NCBI GenBank assembly: GCA_014529385.2
Contig: CM043968.1
Span: 124,453,518 to 124,517,517, forward strand
DNA length: 64,000 nt
Origin: Adiantum capillus-veneris
Taxonomy: Eukaryota; Streptophyta; Polypodiopsida; Polypodiales; Pteridaceae
Direction: 5' to 3'
Shown in pieces: positions 43,436 through 53,940 of this stretch. How positions within the stretch are numbered: the first letter of the stretch is position 1; each line of letters starts with the position of its first letter. Position numbers and translations under genes: made by a program. The notes under the pieces are model-generated. The model did not search any database and was not told the origin of the DNA. It was given only the letters and a program-made list of their open reading frames with translations.

Positions 43436-44887
43436 TTACTCTAATGTAGCATTGTAAGCATTGACAAGGTTCATACTATCCTTAAGTTGTACTCCTTGCA
43501 TCCATTTAGCATCTTCAAAAGGATAATTTTTGAACTTAATAAGATACCGTCGGATAATCTTACCATGTCGTAGTACTTTGTCTTCATGCCGAAGGGTAGC
43601 TTCGGGTTGTAGCACCTCTTCTTGGTCTTCAACTTCGGGAGGGTCTTCAATAATTGGTTCAATTGGTGGCTCTCCTTTGTAGGGCTTAAGTAAGCTTACA
43701 TGAAAGGCATTGTGTATAAGCCAATGGTTGGGCAACTTGAGTTGATAAGCCGTCTCATTGATAGGCTTCAAGATTTGGAAAGGACCATAGTATCTTTTTG
43801 CTAGTTTAGCATAATACTTTTGATGGCCCGTAGGATTTTTGCCCGTCGTTTGCCTTAATCGAGCCTTAGGAAACTTGAGTAAGACCCAATCATTTTCTTT
43901 GAACATTAAGGCTCTTCTGTGCTTATTAGCAGTAGCTTTTTGCCTTTGTTGAGAGATGGCTATAGCCTCCCTAATCTTTTGAAAAGATTCTTGTAGGTCA
44001 CGGCTATACTCATCAGCGGCGAAGATCTTCCCATGTACTTTCAGTAGCAAGGGACTTTTAGGTCTTCCTTCTATGATCTCGAAAGGTGCTTTGCCTGTAG
44101 AAGTATGTACAGTATTATTGTAGGCATACTCTACTAGCGGTAAATACTTTTCCCATTGTGAGCGTTGATCTACTTCGGTAACATAAGTCTTGAGTAGATC
44201 GAGTATCGTAAGATTGGCTATCTCACTTTGGCCATCCGTTTGTGGGTGATAGGCCGAAGAGAAATTCAATCTTGTTCCTAGATTTTCAAAGAGACCTTTC
44301 CAGAAATTACTGGTCATTCTAGGATCTCTATCTGACACGATGGATGTGGGTAATCCATGGTGTTTGAAAATCTGAGATATGAAGAGAGTTGCCATTTGAT
44401 GTGCCTTAATAGTCTTTTTGACAGGAATAAAATGTGCTTGCTTGCTAAACCTGTCGACTATTGTCCATATTCCTGTATTCCCATGGATAGACTTGGGTAA
44501 TCCAAAGATGAAATCCATGGATATACTCTCCCATGGTGAATTTGGAATAGGCAATGGCTGGAGTAATCCAGGTTGCTTCCCTCTATCATACTTGGTCTTT
44601 TGGCATACTACACATTTTGAAACATACTCTTGTATGTCCACTTTCATGGTAGGCCAATAGAAATACGTCTCTACTCCTCGGAGAGTAGGTTGAATACCTC
44701 TATGCCCTGCATATGGGGGAGCATGGGATTCATACATAACCTTTTCACGAAGGGAATGGGTAACACATAGCCTATTGCCGTGGAGAAGATAACCATCCTG
44801 CAAGGTGAATGGTTCCTCTTTCTTCCCCAAAGCAAGGGCTGACATTATGTCTCTAAAGTCAGGGTCAGTAGCATACTCATCTATCAT
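43436..44887 (-). CDS. Integrase with chromodomain-like C-terminus (copy B, 483 aa, out of frame with upstream pol)
   Basis: Joins retroelement DNA to the host chromosome. The zinc region lies near residues 48-96 (ESHAPPYAGHRG ... CVVCQK). The DDE-type core has Asp in MDFIFGLP (near 123), Asp in SDRDPRMTS (near 183) and Glu in GQSEIAN (near 219). The C-terminal GPFQIL ... HNAFHVSLLKPYKG module (near 345-385) is followed by an acidic linker and RRYLIKFKNYPFEDAKWM (near 443), a chromodomain-like tail as in chromoviruses. All core residues are present. The first ATG (44885-44887) overlaps the TGA of the upstream ORF as ATGA. Comparison with copy A shows this arises from a 4-nt deletion, so integrase is naturally the end of one polyprotein. 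Confidence 0.93.
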   Translation of the reverse strand: MIDEYATDPDFRDIMSALALGKKEEPFTLQDGYLLHGNRLCVTHSLREKVMYESHAPPYAGHRGIQPTLRGVETYFYWPTMKVDIQEYVSKCVVCQKTKYDRGKQPGLLQPLPIPNSPWESISMDFIFGLPKSIHGNTGIWTIVDRFSKQAHFIPVKKTIKAHQMATLFISQIFKHHGLPTSIVSDRDPRMTSNFWKGLFENLGTRLNFSSAYHPQTDGQSEIANLTILDLLKTYVTEVDQRSQWEKYLPLVEYAYNNTVHTSTGKAPFEIIEGRPKSPLLLKVHGKIFAADEYSRDLQESFQKIREAIAISQQRQKATANKHRRALMFKENDWVLLKFPKARLRQTTGKNPTGHQKYYAKLAKRYYGPFQILKPINETAYQLKLPNHWLIHNAFHVSLLKPYKGEPPIEPIIEDPPEVEDQEEVLQPEATLRHEDKVLRHGKIIRRYLIKFKNYPFEDAKWMQGVQLKDSMNLVNAYNATLE

Positions 44888-47800
44888 AGAGGATAATTGT
44901 GAGTAGCTATAGACACCGCATTAACTTTTGGTCGTCGTGAAAGTGCATCGGCAACTTGATTGTGCTTACCAGCTATGTGAGCAATATGGAAATTAAATTG
45001 CGAAAGAAAATTTGCCCACCTCATTTGTTTGTCAGAAAGCTTGGTTTGCGTCATGAAATACTTGAGACTTTGGTGGTCGGTTCGTAGGATAAATGGAGTC
45101 CCCAATAGGTAGTGCTTCCATGTGTCTAGGGCATGTAGAACAGCTAAAAGCTCTTTCTCATAAATGCCCAAGACTCGTTCATCACCATTGAGCCTTCGGC
45201 TCTCATATGCTATGGCATGCCCTTCTTGAAGCAAAACCGCTCCAAGGCAATCACCACAAGCATCACATTGGACCTCAAATGGCTTTGAGAGATCCGGAAG
45301 CATGAGGACTGGTTGGGAAGTAAGCTTCTCTTTGAGTTTTTCAAAAACATTTTGCTCCTTAGCAGTCCATACAAACTTAACGTTCTTCTTGGTTAAGTCG
45401 TGTAGTGGTCCTGCTACTTGAGAGAATTTTGCTATGAAGCGTCTATAGTATGCACACATACCAATAAAGCTTCTTAGCTCATGTAGATTCCTTGGGTTAG
45501 GCCATGATTTTATTACCTCTAACTTTGATGGATCCATACGAATACCATCGTGAGAGATAATATGGCCTAGATATTGAATCTCTTGAAGGAAGAATTCACT
45601 TTTCTTTTGGTTGAGAAAAAGTTTGTTCTCCCTCAAGGCTTGAAAAATCACTTGGAGATGTTGCTTATGTTCCTCCAAAGACTTGGAGTAGATGATGATA
45701 TCATCGAAGAACACTCCAGTGAATTTTCGATATGGTCTAAAAATTTTCTCCATCAAACGATTGAACGTAGCTGGTGCATTAGTCAAGCCAAAAGGCATGA
45801 CTAGATATTCATAAAGACCAAATGTTGTGCGAAACGCGGTCTTTAAGATATCCTCATCCACTATCCTTATTTGATGATAGCCACTCTTAAGGTCAATCCT
45901 ACTGAAGTAGGTAGAGCCTTGTAGCTTATCAAACAGATCTTCTACCCGAGGTACGGGAAATCTGTTTTTGATAGTGATATGGTTTAGTGCTCGATAGTCC
46001 ACACACATACGGTATGTACCATCTTTCTTTTGCACTAAAAGGATTGGAGAACAAAAGGGAGAGGAACTAGGCCTCACCATCCCTTTGTCTACCAGCTCTT
46101 GTACTTGCCTCATGATCTCCTCTTGTTGAGCTTGTGAGACTCGATAAGGAGGTTTGTTAGGCGGTGAGCTTCCTGGAAGGAGCTCAATACGATGGTCATC
46201 ATCCCCTCGTTTTGGAGGTAGGTCCATAGGGATATCATCGATGAACACATCTTGAAATCCTTTTAGAAAAGTAGACAAGTCTAACTCTTCTTGATTCCTA
46301 TCATTTTCATTTGATGAAACATTATTAGCTTTTAGAGACTCTTTGACATAAATCATGTACGCAGAAACTGAGCTCTTCATTGATTTATCAAAAGAAAGAG
46401 GATTTACAAGTTGAATAGTGCGACCACGCTCACTAGCATCTATATACATGTTCTTTCCCCTGTAGGTGAAGTAAATTCTCCTTTCAGGGAACTTCATGTT
46501 GGCAGCCATGCGATCAAACCATGGTGCCCCTACGATAACATCCTGATGTTGGAGGGGAGAGATGAAGAAGTCTTCTTTGTCGACATAGCTTTGGACATGA
46601 AGCCTCAACTTCCCAATCAAGGGAGTAACGGAGGCTTGTTGTCCCTTGAAAGCTGCATCAGCTGTTACTATATCTCCCATCTCAAAAGCTTGAATGCCCA
46701 ACTTGGTGGCCAACTCTATTGATATGAAGTTGAGAGTAGAGCCAGGGTCAAACAAGATGAAGGCATCATGCTCTCTTACCTTTCCCCAAGCATAGGAGAG
46801 TGATGATCCTTTGCAATGAGCATCCTCTTTTGGAGCTTCGATGGTGGAAGCCCTAGGAGTCTCATTGCGAGTATTCTTCTTGGGGCAAGAACGATAGCCA
46901 TGTCCTTGCTCCCCACACTTGAAACACTTATGGTCCTTGCGAAAAGCTTCAAGCTCTTCAGGAGAGAGTTTGTTTTTACCTTTGTAAACTCCCTTCTCCT
47001 TGGACCGATTGTTGTTGTTGTTGTTGTTGGAAGTGCCTTGGGAATTATTTTGAGCATTGGATTTCCCCTTTGCATCATTTTTATCTTTGTTTTCCATGGG
47101 CTTGACATTACGTCTAGCCCCTTGATGGAAATTGATGCGTGAAGCAACCATGGTGTGGTGGATTACTTCGGTAATAGTACCGGGCCGTTGAGAATTGATA
47201 TATTCGGCCATCTCTTCAGGTAATCCCGCACAGAATTGTTGTCTTTGCTCGGCAAAGTCTATCTTTTGAAAGACAGTAGCTTTGAGATGTAAATCCCAAA
47301 ACTTATCTACATATTTGTTGATAGACTCATGAGAGAGGAGCTTCAAGCCGCGCCATTCGGTAAGAACTTTATCTTTAGTATTGCTTGGAAGAAATTGCTT
47401 CATGATGGAAACTCGTAGAGTTTTCCATGTCTTTGGGGCTTCTCCATTGCCACGAAGGCTAGCCCACCATTGACGAGCTGATTTTTGGAAGTGCATAGCT
47501 ACATGGCGTAGCTTGGAGGACTCTGTGAAGCCCTCGTCCCCAAAGGCCGCATCAAATTGCTGGATGAAGGCCAACACTTTGTCGGTAGCACCAAAGGTGC
47601 CATCGTAGGTGAGAAAAGAGATACTCTTTCCTCCCTCCTTGAACTTCTTTAGCTTTTGTGACCTTCGCCATGCAGGAAATGATTTGCGATGCCCTCCCCT
47701 CTTGTATTCTCTAGGAGAATAGCCATAACTTTCATCGGAAGAGAAGGAAGGTGAAGAAGAAGGAGAAGAGGGTGACCTCTTCCTAGCCCTTTTCTTCCTT

Positions 47801-48216
47801 TGTTTCCTCTCTTGCCTTTGAGAGTGATGAGGAGAAGGACTATGGGTTGCTCTTTTCCTCTTGGGAGGAGTAGGCGATCGTCTAGACCGCCTTCTTCGTG
47901 GAGCCACATCTTCAGAAGAACTTAGACTTTCATTGCTTTCTTTCTCTTTGGATTCCTCCTCTCGAATGGGAGAGAGTCTTCTTTTGGGGGTCTCTTCAAG
48001 AGGCCTCCTAAGCTCTCTCTCCTCTTGGAGAGGAAGGGAAATTCCATAGGCATGAAGTTGTTGAGTAACTTCGGCTTGCAAGGTAGGGTTGCCCATAGCT
48101 TGTTGCAACCTAGTCACAAGATAATTCACAAACATGGGAGCATCATCATTAGCACCTTCATGTGCAAAATCAAAGCTATCAATGTTCATTCTACTCTCTT
48201 GATTATTGTTAGCCAT
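44884..48216 (-). CDS. gag, protease, reverse transcriptase and RNase H polyprotein (copy B, 1110 aa)
   Basis: Residues 1-100 are a helical N-terminus and 105-200 an Arg/Ser/Lys-rich region. The capsid-like domain spans about 203-365 (QFDAAFGDEGF, ARQWWASL, YVDKFWDLH). An Asn run (397-403) precedes the CCHC zinc knuckle CFKCGEQGHGYRSC (431-444). The protease active site is FDPGSTLNFIS (Asp490). RT spans about 700-870 with Asp775 (FSRIDLKSGYHQ), MPFGLTNAPATFNRLM, and the catalytic VFFDDIIIYS (Asp838-Asp839). RNase H follows (DACGDCLGAVL near 963, EKELLAVLHALD, RTDHQSLKY, GKHNQVADALSRRP near 1085). The start MANNNQESRM matches copy A. It ends at a TGA created by the 4-nt deletion; in the family the frame would run on into integrase. 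Confidence 0.95.
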   Translation of the reverse strand: MANNNQESRMNIDSFDFAHEGANDDAPMFVNYLVTRLQQAMGNPTLQAEVTQQLHAYGISLPLQEERELRRPLEETPKRRLSPIREEESKEKESNESLSSSEDVAPRRRRSRRSPTPPKRKRATHSPSPHHSQRQERKQRKKRARKRSPSSPSSSPSFSSDESYGYSPREYKRGGHRKSFPAWRRSQKLKKFKEGGKSISFLTYDGTFGATDKVLAFIQQFDAAFGDEGFTESSKLRHVAMHFQKSARQWWASLRGNGEAPKTWKTLRVSIMKQFLPSNTKDKVLTEWRGLKLLSHESINKYVDKFWDLHLKATVFQKIDFAEQRQQFCAGLPEEMAEYINSQRPGTITEVIHHTMVASRINFHQGARRNVKPMENKDKNDAKGKSNAQNNSQGTSNNNNNNNRSKEKGVYKGKNKLSPEELEAFRKDHKCFKCGEQGHGYRSCPKKNTRNETPRASTIEAPKEDAHCKGSSLSYAWGKVREHDAFILFDPGSTLNFISIELATKLGIQAFEMGDIVTADAAFKGQQASVTPLIGKLRLHVQSYVDKEDFFISPLQHQDVIVGAPWFDRMAANMKFPERRIYFTYRGKNMYIDASERGRTIQLVNPLSFDKSMKSSVSAYMIYVKESLKANNVSSNENDRNQEELDLSTFLKGFQDVFIDDIPMDLPPKRGDDDHRIELLPGSSPPNKPPYRVSQAQQEEIMRQVQELVDKGMVRPSSSPFCSPILLVQKKDGTYRMCVDYRALNHITIKNRFPVPRVEDLFDKLQGSTYFSRIDLKSGYHQIRIVDEDILKTAFRTTFGLYEYLVMPFGLTNAPATFNRLMEKIFRPYRKFTGVFFDDIIIYSKSLEEHKQHLQVIFQALRENKLFLNQKKSEFFLQEIQYLGHIISHDGIRMDPSKLEVIKSWPNPRNLHELRSFIGMCAYYRRFIAKFSQVAGPLHDLTKKNVKFVWTAKEQNVFEKLKEKLTSQPVLMLPDLSKPFEVQCDACGDCLGAVLLQEGHAIAYESRRLNGDERVLGIYEKELLAVLHALDTWKHYLLGTPFILRTDHQSLKYFMTQTKLSDKQMRWANFLSQFNFHIAHIAGKHNQVADALSRRPKVNAVSIATHNYPL
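47007..47030 (-). repeat. (AAC)n triplet run coding for Asn in gag
   Basis: GTT repeats in the plus reading encode seven Asn just before the zinc knuckle. Copy A has a longer run at 8511-8535, so the tract varies in length. Confidence 0.85.
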
Positions 48217-48618
48217 GTTAACAAAATTTTATGTATGTACTTAGTGTATGCTTTGGCAATTCAAAACCTTAGTTGCCACTCCTCTTAGCCTTTGAAAATC
48301 GGCTCTTAAGTATCTACACCCACGGCTCAAAGTGGTTAATTATAGAGAGTAGAGGAGTAGGTCTAACATAGCAGAGTTGCCAAGGGCTAGCTCCTTTCGG
48401 ACTTCTTATGGCTCAATAATGGTAAAGCCGTAGGCAAGTCTAAAAAGACTCCATTATTAAGTCCAAAGCTCCCGAGGTGTGCACCATCCCCCACATAGTG
48501 GGCTTAACAAAACCGGTATTAGATCCCAGTTCCACTTACTCTATTATAATTAACAACATCAACCATTTATAGGCTACTTAAGGACCTCTCTTCTTAAGCA
48601 AGAAAAGAGAAACCAAAT

Positions 48619-48630
48619 GCTCTGATACCA
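48619..48630 (-). other. Primer binding site of copy B, initiator Met tRNA
   Basis: Minus-strand TGGTATCAGAGC, one base from the LTR end, as in copy A. Confidence 0.95.
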
Positions 48631-48631
48631 A

Positions 48632-50239
48632 TGTAATGGAATTTGCCTATTCAATTTGAGAATAGCGGAATTTAATGAGAGTACTTTCAAGAAATGATTT
48701 TGTGAGCATAGCGGGTAGACATAATTGAAGATAGCAACATAATCATAGCAATTAGTTAACTTGGCATAGACAATACTTTTGCAAGAGAGAGAGTTTAGAG
48801 AACATGACAACAATTGAGGACCGGATTTATGTGGAGCCGGTCCCCCCTCCAATAGGCATTTGTATTATGATTTCTCCCATAAAGAGAGACTTGTTACAAT
48901 ACAGTCTTTGTGTTCCTTGTGACCTAGGTGATGCCATGAAGATGGAAGGCTTCATGCACCACAAACATAACATAAACTTGAAGAAAGCTTTAACTATCCC
49001 AAGCCTCAGTCCCAAGACCTCAAACACCTTCGAAGGTGGAGAGAGCTAGCAGGGAATGAGGGTAGGGAAGAGGAAGAAGAAACATTTCGTAGGAGAAAGA
49101 ATTAGTTCCTCACTTATCATACTCTTGTTGCTAGCATACATAATAGCATAGTAATGAAGAAGAAGGAGATGGCAAGCTTAAGCATTGAAGCATGGCTCTT
49201 GGTTGGATTTGCACTCCATAGCCAAGAGTGTTGGTGTAGGCTCTCAACCTCTACTTGCTTGGAGAGGGAGCTCTTGCACTTTGCATAGCACACAATGAGA
49301 GAGATCGTGAGTGTGTGTGGGTGAGTATACCCCTCAAGCAAGGCCCTAGCTAGCTTGGGTCGACCCCCCCTTGTAGCTCATGCTTGAAGCTCATTGGACC
49401 CCTCCAGGCCTAGCCAATCACAAGCAGGAGCCATTACAAGCAACATGGGTAGCCTTGGGACAAGTGTCCCCCTTTCCCCTTTGAGAGAGAGGACTTGATA
49501 AATGAAAAATCAATTAGATAATTCAAGTAATTTATCATTGGACCCCTTTGAAGCTTAGCCAATAGGCTTCAAGCAACACATGAAGGTAACATGGGTAGGG
49601 GCCTGACATGTGTCCTTGCTGCCTCTTCAAGTTGGGGCTTCCCTTGTGTGTGTGAGTGGGTGTTCTCTCTCTAGCTCCTAGGAAAAGGGCTCGCCCCCCC
49701 TCTTGTAGGAATGATTTTGACTTTAGGTGATCAAGCACATTACTCATCAAGCATGACAAAGCACTTGAACTAGGGGGTGTTCCCACAAGCATCTCAGGCA
49801 AGCTTCTCAAGGCACCTCAAGTACCTTAATCATGCAGCAAGTCAAGCACCTCAAGCATGGAGCCAGTCAAGCACCTCAAGCATCTTAACCAAGAACCTCA
49901 AGCATGACAAACACCTCAAGCACGACAAGCACCTCGAGCTTGGGCCGGGTTCCCACCTCAAGCTCAGCCCTAGCTTACTTAAGGTCAAAGGACTTTTTAC
50001 ATACATTTATTGGAGGTCTTCAATGAAGCTAACCCTAAGGTCTTATGCTCCATTGGTTAGCCTTGCTCTTTGATAGACCATCTCCCTTTTGGGCCCCTTT
50101 ACCATTGGCCCCGTGTTGAGATAGATCTATAAGCACACACCTATATCTTAACACTTGTTCCCATTTATTCTCCCATATTAAGTGATCAATTTAATATGAG
50201 AAAATCATTTGGGTTAGTTAGATATTAGATTTTATGACA
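48632..50239 (-). repeat. 5' LTR of copy B (1608 bp)
   Basis: Same ends and length as the 3' LTR. The mismatches noticed lie near 41915/49079, 41986/49150, 42311/49475, two near 42638/49802, and 43003/50162. Confidence 0.95.
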
Positions 50240-50244
50240 TGCAC
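50240..50244. repeat. Target-site duplication TGCAC, right copy
   Basis: Matches 41463-41467. Confidence 0.95.
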
Positions 50245-52640
50245 CATCAAAGTTGTCAACTAAGATTATAGCCGCTTTTGCCTACCAGTGGTCAGTTCTT
50301 TTGGAAGACATTTCTTTTGACGTAGGCTTCGAATTGCGTTGGGCTCTTTCACAACTCTGTTTTTCAAGTAGGATCCTTGATATGGAGTTTTTAAGAGCTT
50401 ATGCCATAGGTTGTCGATAAAAAATTTGATATCAGAGAGATAGACTATAGTAAAGGTGTTTCTTTAATGCCTTGTAGGACTATGGAACCAATGGCAAGCT
50501 CCAAAGCCTAAAAGTAGTATGTCATTATCAGTCATTGCTATTGGAAAGTGCAAATGTTATTGGATGAAATAGCACCAAAGTGAAGCAACATGCAACATCA
50601 CTTGTAGAAAAGTGGATGATGTAATACTTTACTAGTGTTGCCATATGCACGATAGTTCTACAACCACTTATATAGAATCTTTAGTGTCATTTTTTGGGTG
50701 TGATAGTGGCATGCGTAGTATTCTTGTCGTTCCCTGCAACGTAGTAGTAAAATTAGTTCCTTGGCACGTAATTTCTTTTGTTGCTTGGCATTGAGAACTC
50801 TTTGCTAAGGAGCACCTTAACTAGCCCCGAGCTAAGGTGCAAAGATTTTTTAAGGTTTTTAATTCACTTGGAGTCCAAACATCCGTCTCTAAGCTTATAA
50901 TGACATGTATGGATATTTACTTTTAAGATTTTGGGACATCTTAAATACAATGGTGTAGTCAAGATCATTGAATTTTATCTCTCTCTCTCAATTGTCATGC
51001 ATAGAAATAATGAATGAATTAGTTCGTGTAGATGTAGATATTTTAGAAGGGAATTAATTATTTTTAAGTCAAACATCTCTTCCTGGGGTGATGTATGAGG
51101 CACATGGATGCTTCATTCTAAGTAATATTTATCAAATTTAACTTTGGTTTTTAGCTTAGACTTGTGTTTTCTATATGTGTTCTAATAAAACCATGTAACA
51201 ACATCAAGAAAGTGTTGTCTGTAGGTGTTTGTAATGTCCTTTTGTTTGTATAAGAAACCAAGAATGGACAGATTCTAAAAGTAACTTATTTTCCATCTTT
51301 TGAATGGGAACATTGTAAGATTGTGGTCAGAAATTTTGTGCTAGAACTGCTTGAATATAATTTTGCTTGCAAATAAAGATTGAGTTCGAAAACTCCTTGT
51401 TCAAGGGTCATGTGTCTTCTCTCTTCATTGACTTGTTATAGCAACAACATGGTCTATGATCTCTTCAGGTGTTTCAACCATGCTTAGTATTGATTGTCTT
51501 ATCTCTTTTATGATGGTGCAATATCATAATTTTGCTCATAATTCTACTTTGCTCGCTTTTTTTTCGCTCGGATAAATTAAATCCTTGTTTATAATTGTAC
51601 ATTGCTTCTTTTGTATCTTGTTTGTTGGAATTTACTTGCACACCCATGAATGATTTCGCATGGTTAAGGTGTAGTTTAACGCTACCAAATTGATTATTTT
51701 TAGCTTTTGGCATTTGCAAAGGGGACAATTAATTCAATCTTGCTAGTAATCATCATTGTTCTAATTGGATATGTATCATGCAATGGTGCTCATTTGCATA
51801 GTTGATTGGATTTTGTGGTAATCGTCATTTTTACATTTGGATACTTATCACATGATGGTGCTCATGTGCTTTTTTTTTTGTCGCTCCTAAAAACATCCTA
51901 GTAGCACCCAACACTTTGCTTGCTATATGTATAGTGGGTCTCAATTGCATGTTTTATTTTTGGCATAGAATGTCATTGAAATGTTTTCAAATCTTCCAAT
52001 TGGTAGTGCCCCATTGTTACTGGATGGTTGGCTTTCCCAATGGATGAGCAGCATTTGTTGATCAAACCGCTAGAGTAGCATTTCAAAACTCCACATTCCA
52101 TGCTAATTGTTTAATATATGGTGAATCTGAGCCTTAAGCAATATCATTTTGTTCAATTTTTGGCAAAATTAGTTTTTTTCTTTGCTCAAGTTTTTGCCTC
52201 AAATAGCTCATCATCTGTTTTTATGGTTTGTAGAATGAGTAGGAGGGTTCCTCCTTCTCCTCCAAATGATGTTGCTTGTCCAAGTGATATGGCTATAATT
52301 TTTTTACTTTGCAACGTGAGGGTTTAGACATTGGTTGCTTTGTAAGATGGTGGTTTTCCTGCTTGGATGACTTTACGATTGAGGATGCCAATCATGTATT
52401 TACTTTTTGTGCATCATCTCCTTTTTTTTGGTTTGAGAAGTACAAGGCTCATAAGGAATGACATAAGATGATAGTTTGTCTTCTTGGATGACTTTACGAT
52501 TGAGGATGCCAAGCTCTCTTCCTGTATCAATACATTTAGGAATATAGAGGCCACAAAAGTTAAATGAACTTTGTTCTTGGAGGGATACAAGGGCCTCATT
52601 TTCAATCTCAATGATACCCCCAAGATGAAGGTAATCTATG
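50245..52640. other. No recognised gene; two small tandem duplications
   Basis: AT-rich. TAATC(A/G)TCATT ... GGTGCTCAT(T/G)TGC repeats at 51746 and 51820 (period 74). CTTGGATGACTTTACGATTG repeats at 52362 and 52483 (period 121). Confidence 0.5.
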
Positions 52641-52689
52641 GTCTATTTCCAGGATCATGTTCCTCCCAAGCCACTACATGCAAACGTTT

Positions 52690-52948
52690 GAGGAGCTTTC
52701 TACACAGGCTACTTTGAGATTGACTCCACAATCTTCATGCCCATGTGCAAGGACCTACGACTAAGATTTGTAGCCTATACCCTCCATGAAGGCAACAATC
52801 CACTAACACAAATCTACAAGCCTCATGAGGAGGATCAGGTGTAGCAAACGATGTTGGCCTTCCAACAATATGTGGACGAACAAAAACAAAGAAAGCCCCT
52901 ACTCAAAGAGTAAAGTCTTGTCAGGGACGACGAGAAGCCAGGAGGGGG
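52690..52948 (+). pseudogene. Unrecognised coding-like stretch ending at a PPT-like site
   Basis: The plus frame reads YFEIDSTIFMPMCKDLRLRF, then VAYTLHEGNNPLTQIYKPHE, a TAG at about 52842, and LAFQQYVDEQKQRKPLL, with protein-like composition but no family I can name. It is followed by GGACGACGAGAAGCCAGG and the purine run GGAGGGGGTG (52941-52950), and then TGTTGAAGC. That layout suits the 3' end of an LTR-element polyprotein, a PPT and an LTR start. Confidence 0.4.
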
Positions 52949-53352
52949 TGTGTTGAAGCAAGGGACTCACTCACATAAGTTTTGACGGGTCTACAAAAAT
53001 TCATCCACTAACTCATGCATTTTTTGCCTAAGCCGATAATGTTATTCATGGACTCGGAAGAATCTGATTGTAATAAAATAGCTTTGTATTTAATGAGAGA
53101 CGAGATATCCTAGTCCACCACATTTTTGTAGTAATTATCCCTTTCTAGCCAAATACCCAATTTTTAACTCTGGGTAGATAAGCCAAAAGTTTGTAATTAT
53201 TAGGGGAACGATTGAGCTTATGGAGTGAAGAGCACGCCTACACTTGCGCATTCACTACTCTTTGTATGGGTAAGCATTGCTAATGAAACTTCATGTGTTG
53301 CTTCCTCCCATTCTTGGCATCATGTACATGTCTAATGAGCTATATTTGAGTG

Positions 53353-53355
<3 letters not shown>

Positions 53356-53388
<33 letters not shown>
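53356..53388. repeat. (GT)n microsatellite
   Basis: GT dinucleotide run ending in GCGC. Confidence 0.97.
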
Positions 53389-53389
<1 letters not shown>

Positions 53390-53940
53390 AACACAATGAA
53401 CGGTTTTAGCTCTAGGTCGGATTGTATGTTTATTTGCTTGTTGTGAGTCGTTAATGGTGTTTTAAGTCAAACTAAGCATGGCCAGAGGTAAGTAGGCATT
53501 AAGAGAGGCTAAACAACCCCTCATTCGTCATTTTTGGTGAAGGTAAGAGGTCGTAACAATTACGGTTGCTCACCTACCGACGGTGACTTTTGCAGGTTTT
53601 GTTGTTTGGAACCTATTGCCTATAGCATAGAGACCTTGAATCTCAAGTTTCATGTCATTTGGAATTCATTTGACACTAGTAGAGGAGGCCACGATGAGGA
53701 TCTTTTTTACCCAGTGGCTAAGTGTTACAGTTCATTACATTTATCTTTAGGTAGGAAGTCAGTGAGGCTTGCTGATCTCTCAGGTAGACCTAGTAGCCGT
53801 GCGTTCTCTTTTGGTTGCCTTGTAGGTCAGGAGACTCTTGTTGATGGTTTTAGTGCTTTGTGCATTGAGTCCACACTTTGAGTTTTAAAGTTATTGTGTA
53901 TAGTGGTTGACTGCGATAAATAGCGTTTTTTGTGACAGAT

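Larger units (their letters stand above)
41468..50239 (-). mobile_element. Ty3/Gypsy chromovirus-like element, copy B: complete and young (8772 bp)
   Basis: It is bounded by two LTRs of equal length (1608 bp each; 48632-50239 is the 5' LTR and 41468-43075 the 3' LTR). It has a TGCAC target-site duplication, an initiator-Met PBS at 48619-48630, two long ORFs for gag-pol and integrase, and a purine tract at the 3' LTR. By eye the LTRs differ at about six positions. With commonly used plant rates that would mean an insertion of the order of a few hundred thousand years or less, depending on the assumed rate. The only serious lesion found is a 4-nt deletion between RNase H and integrase. Confidence 0.96.

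Noticed and set aside
43436-48216. Programmed frameshift site between the two ORFs of copy B
   Set aside because: Comparison with copy A shows a 4-nt deletion, and I see no slippery heptamer at the overlap, so a mutation is the simpler reading.
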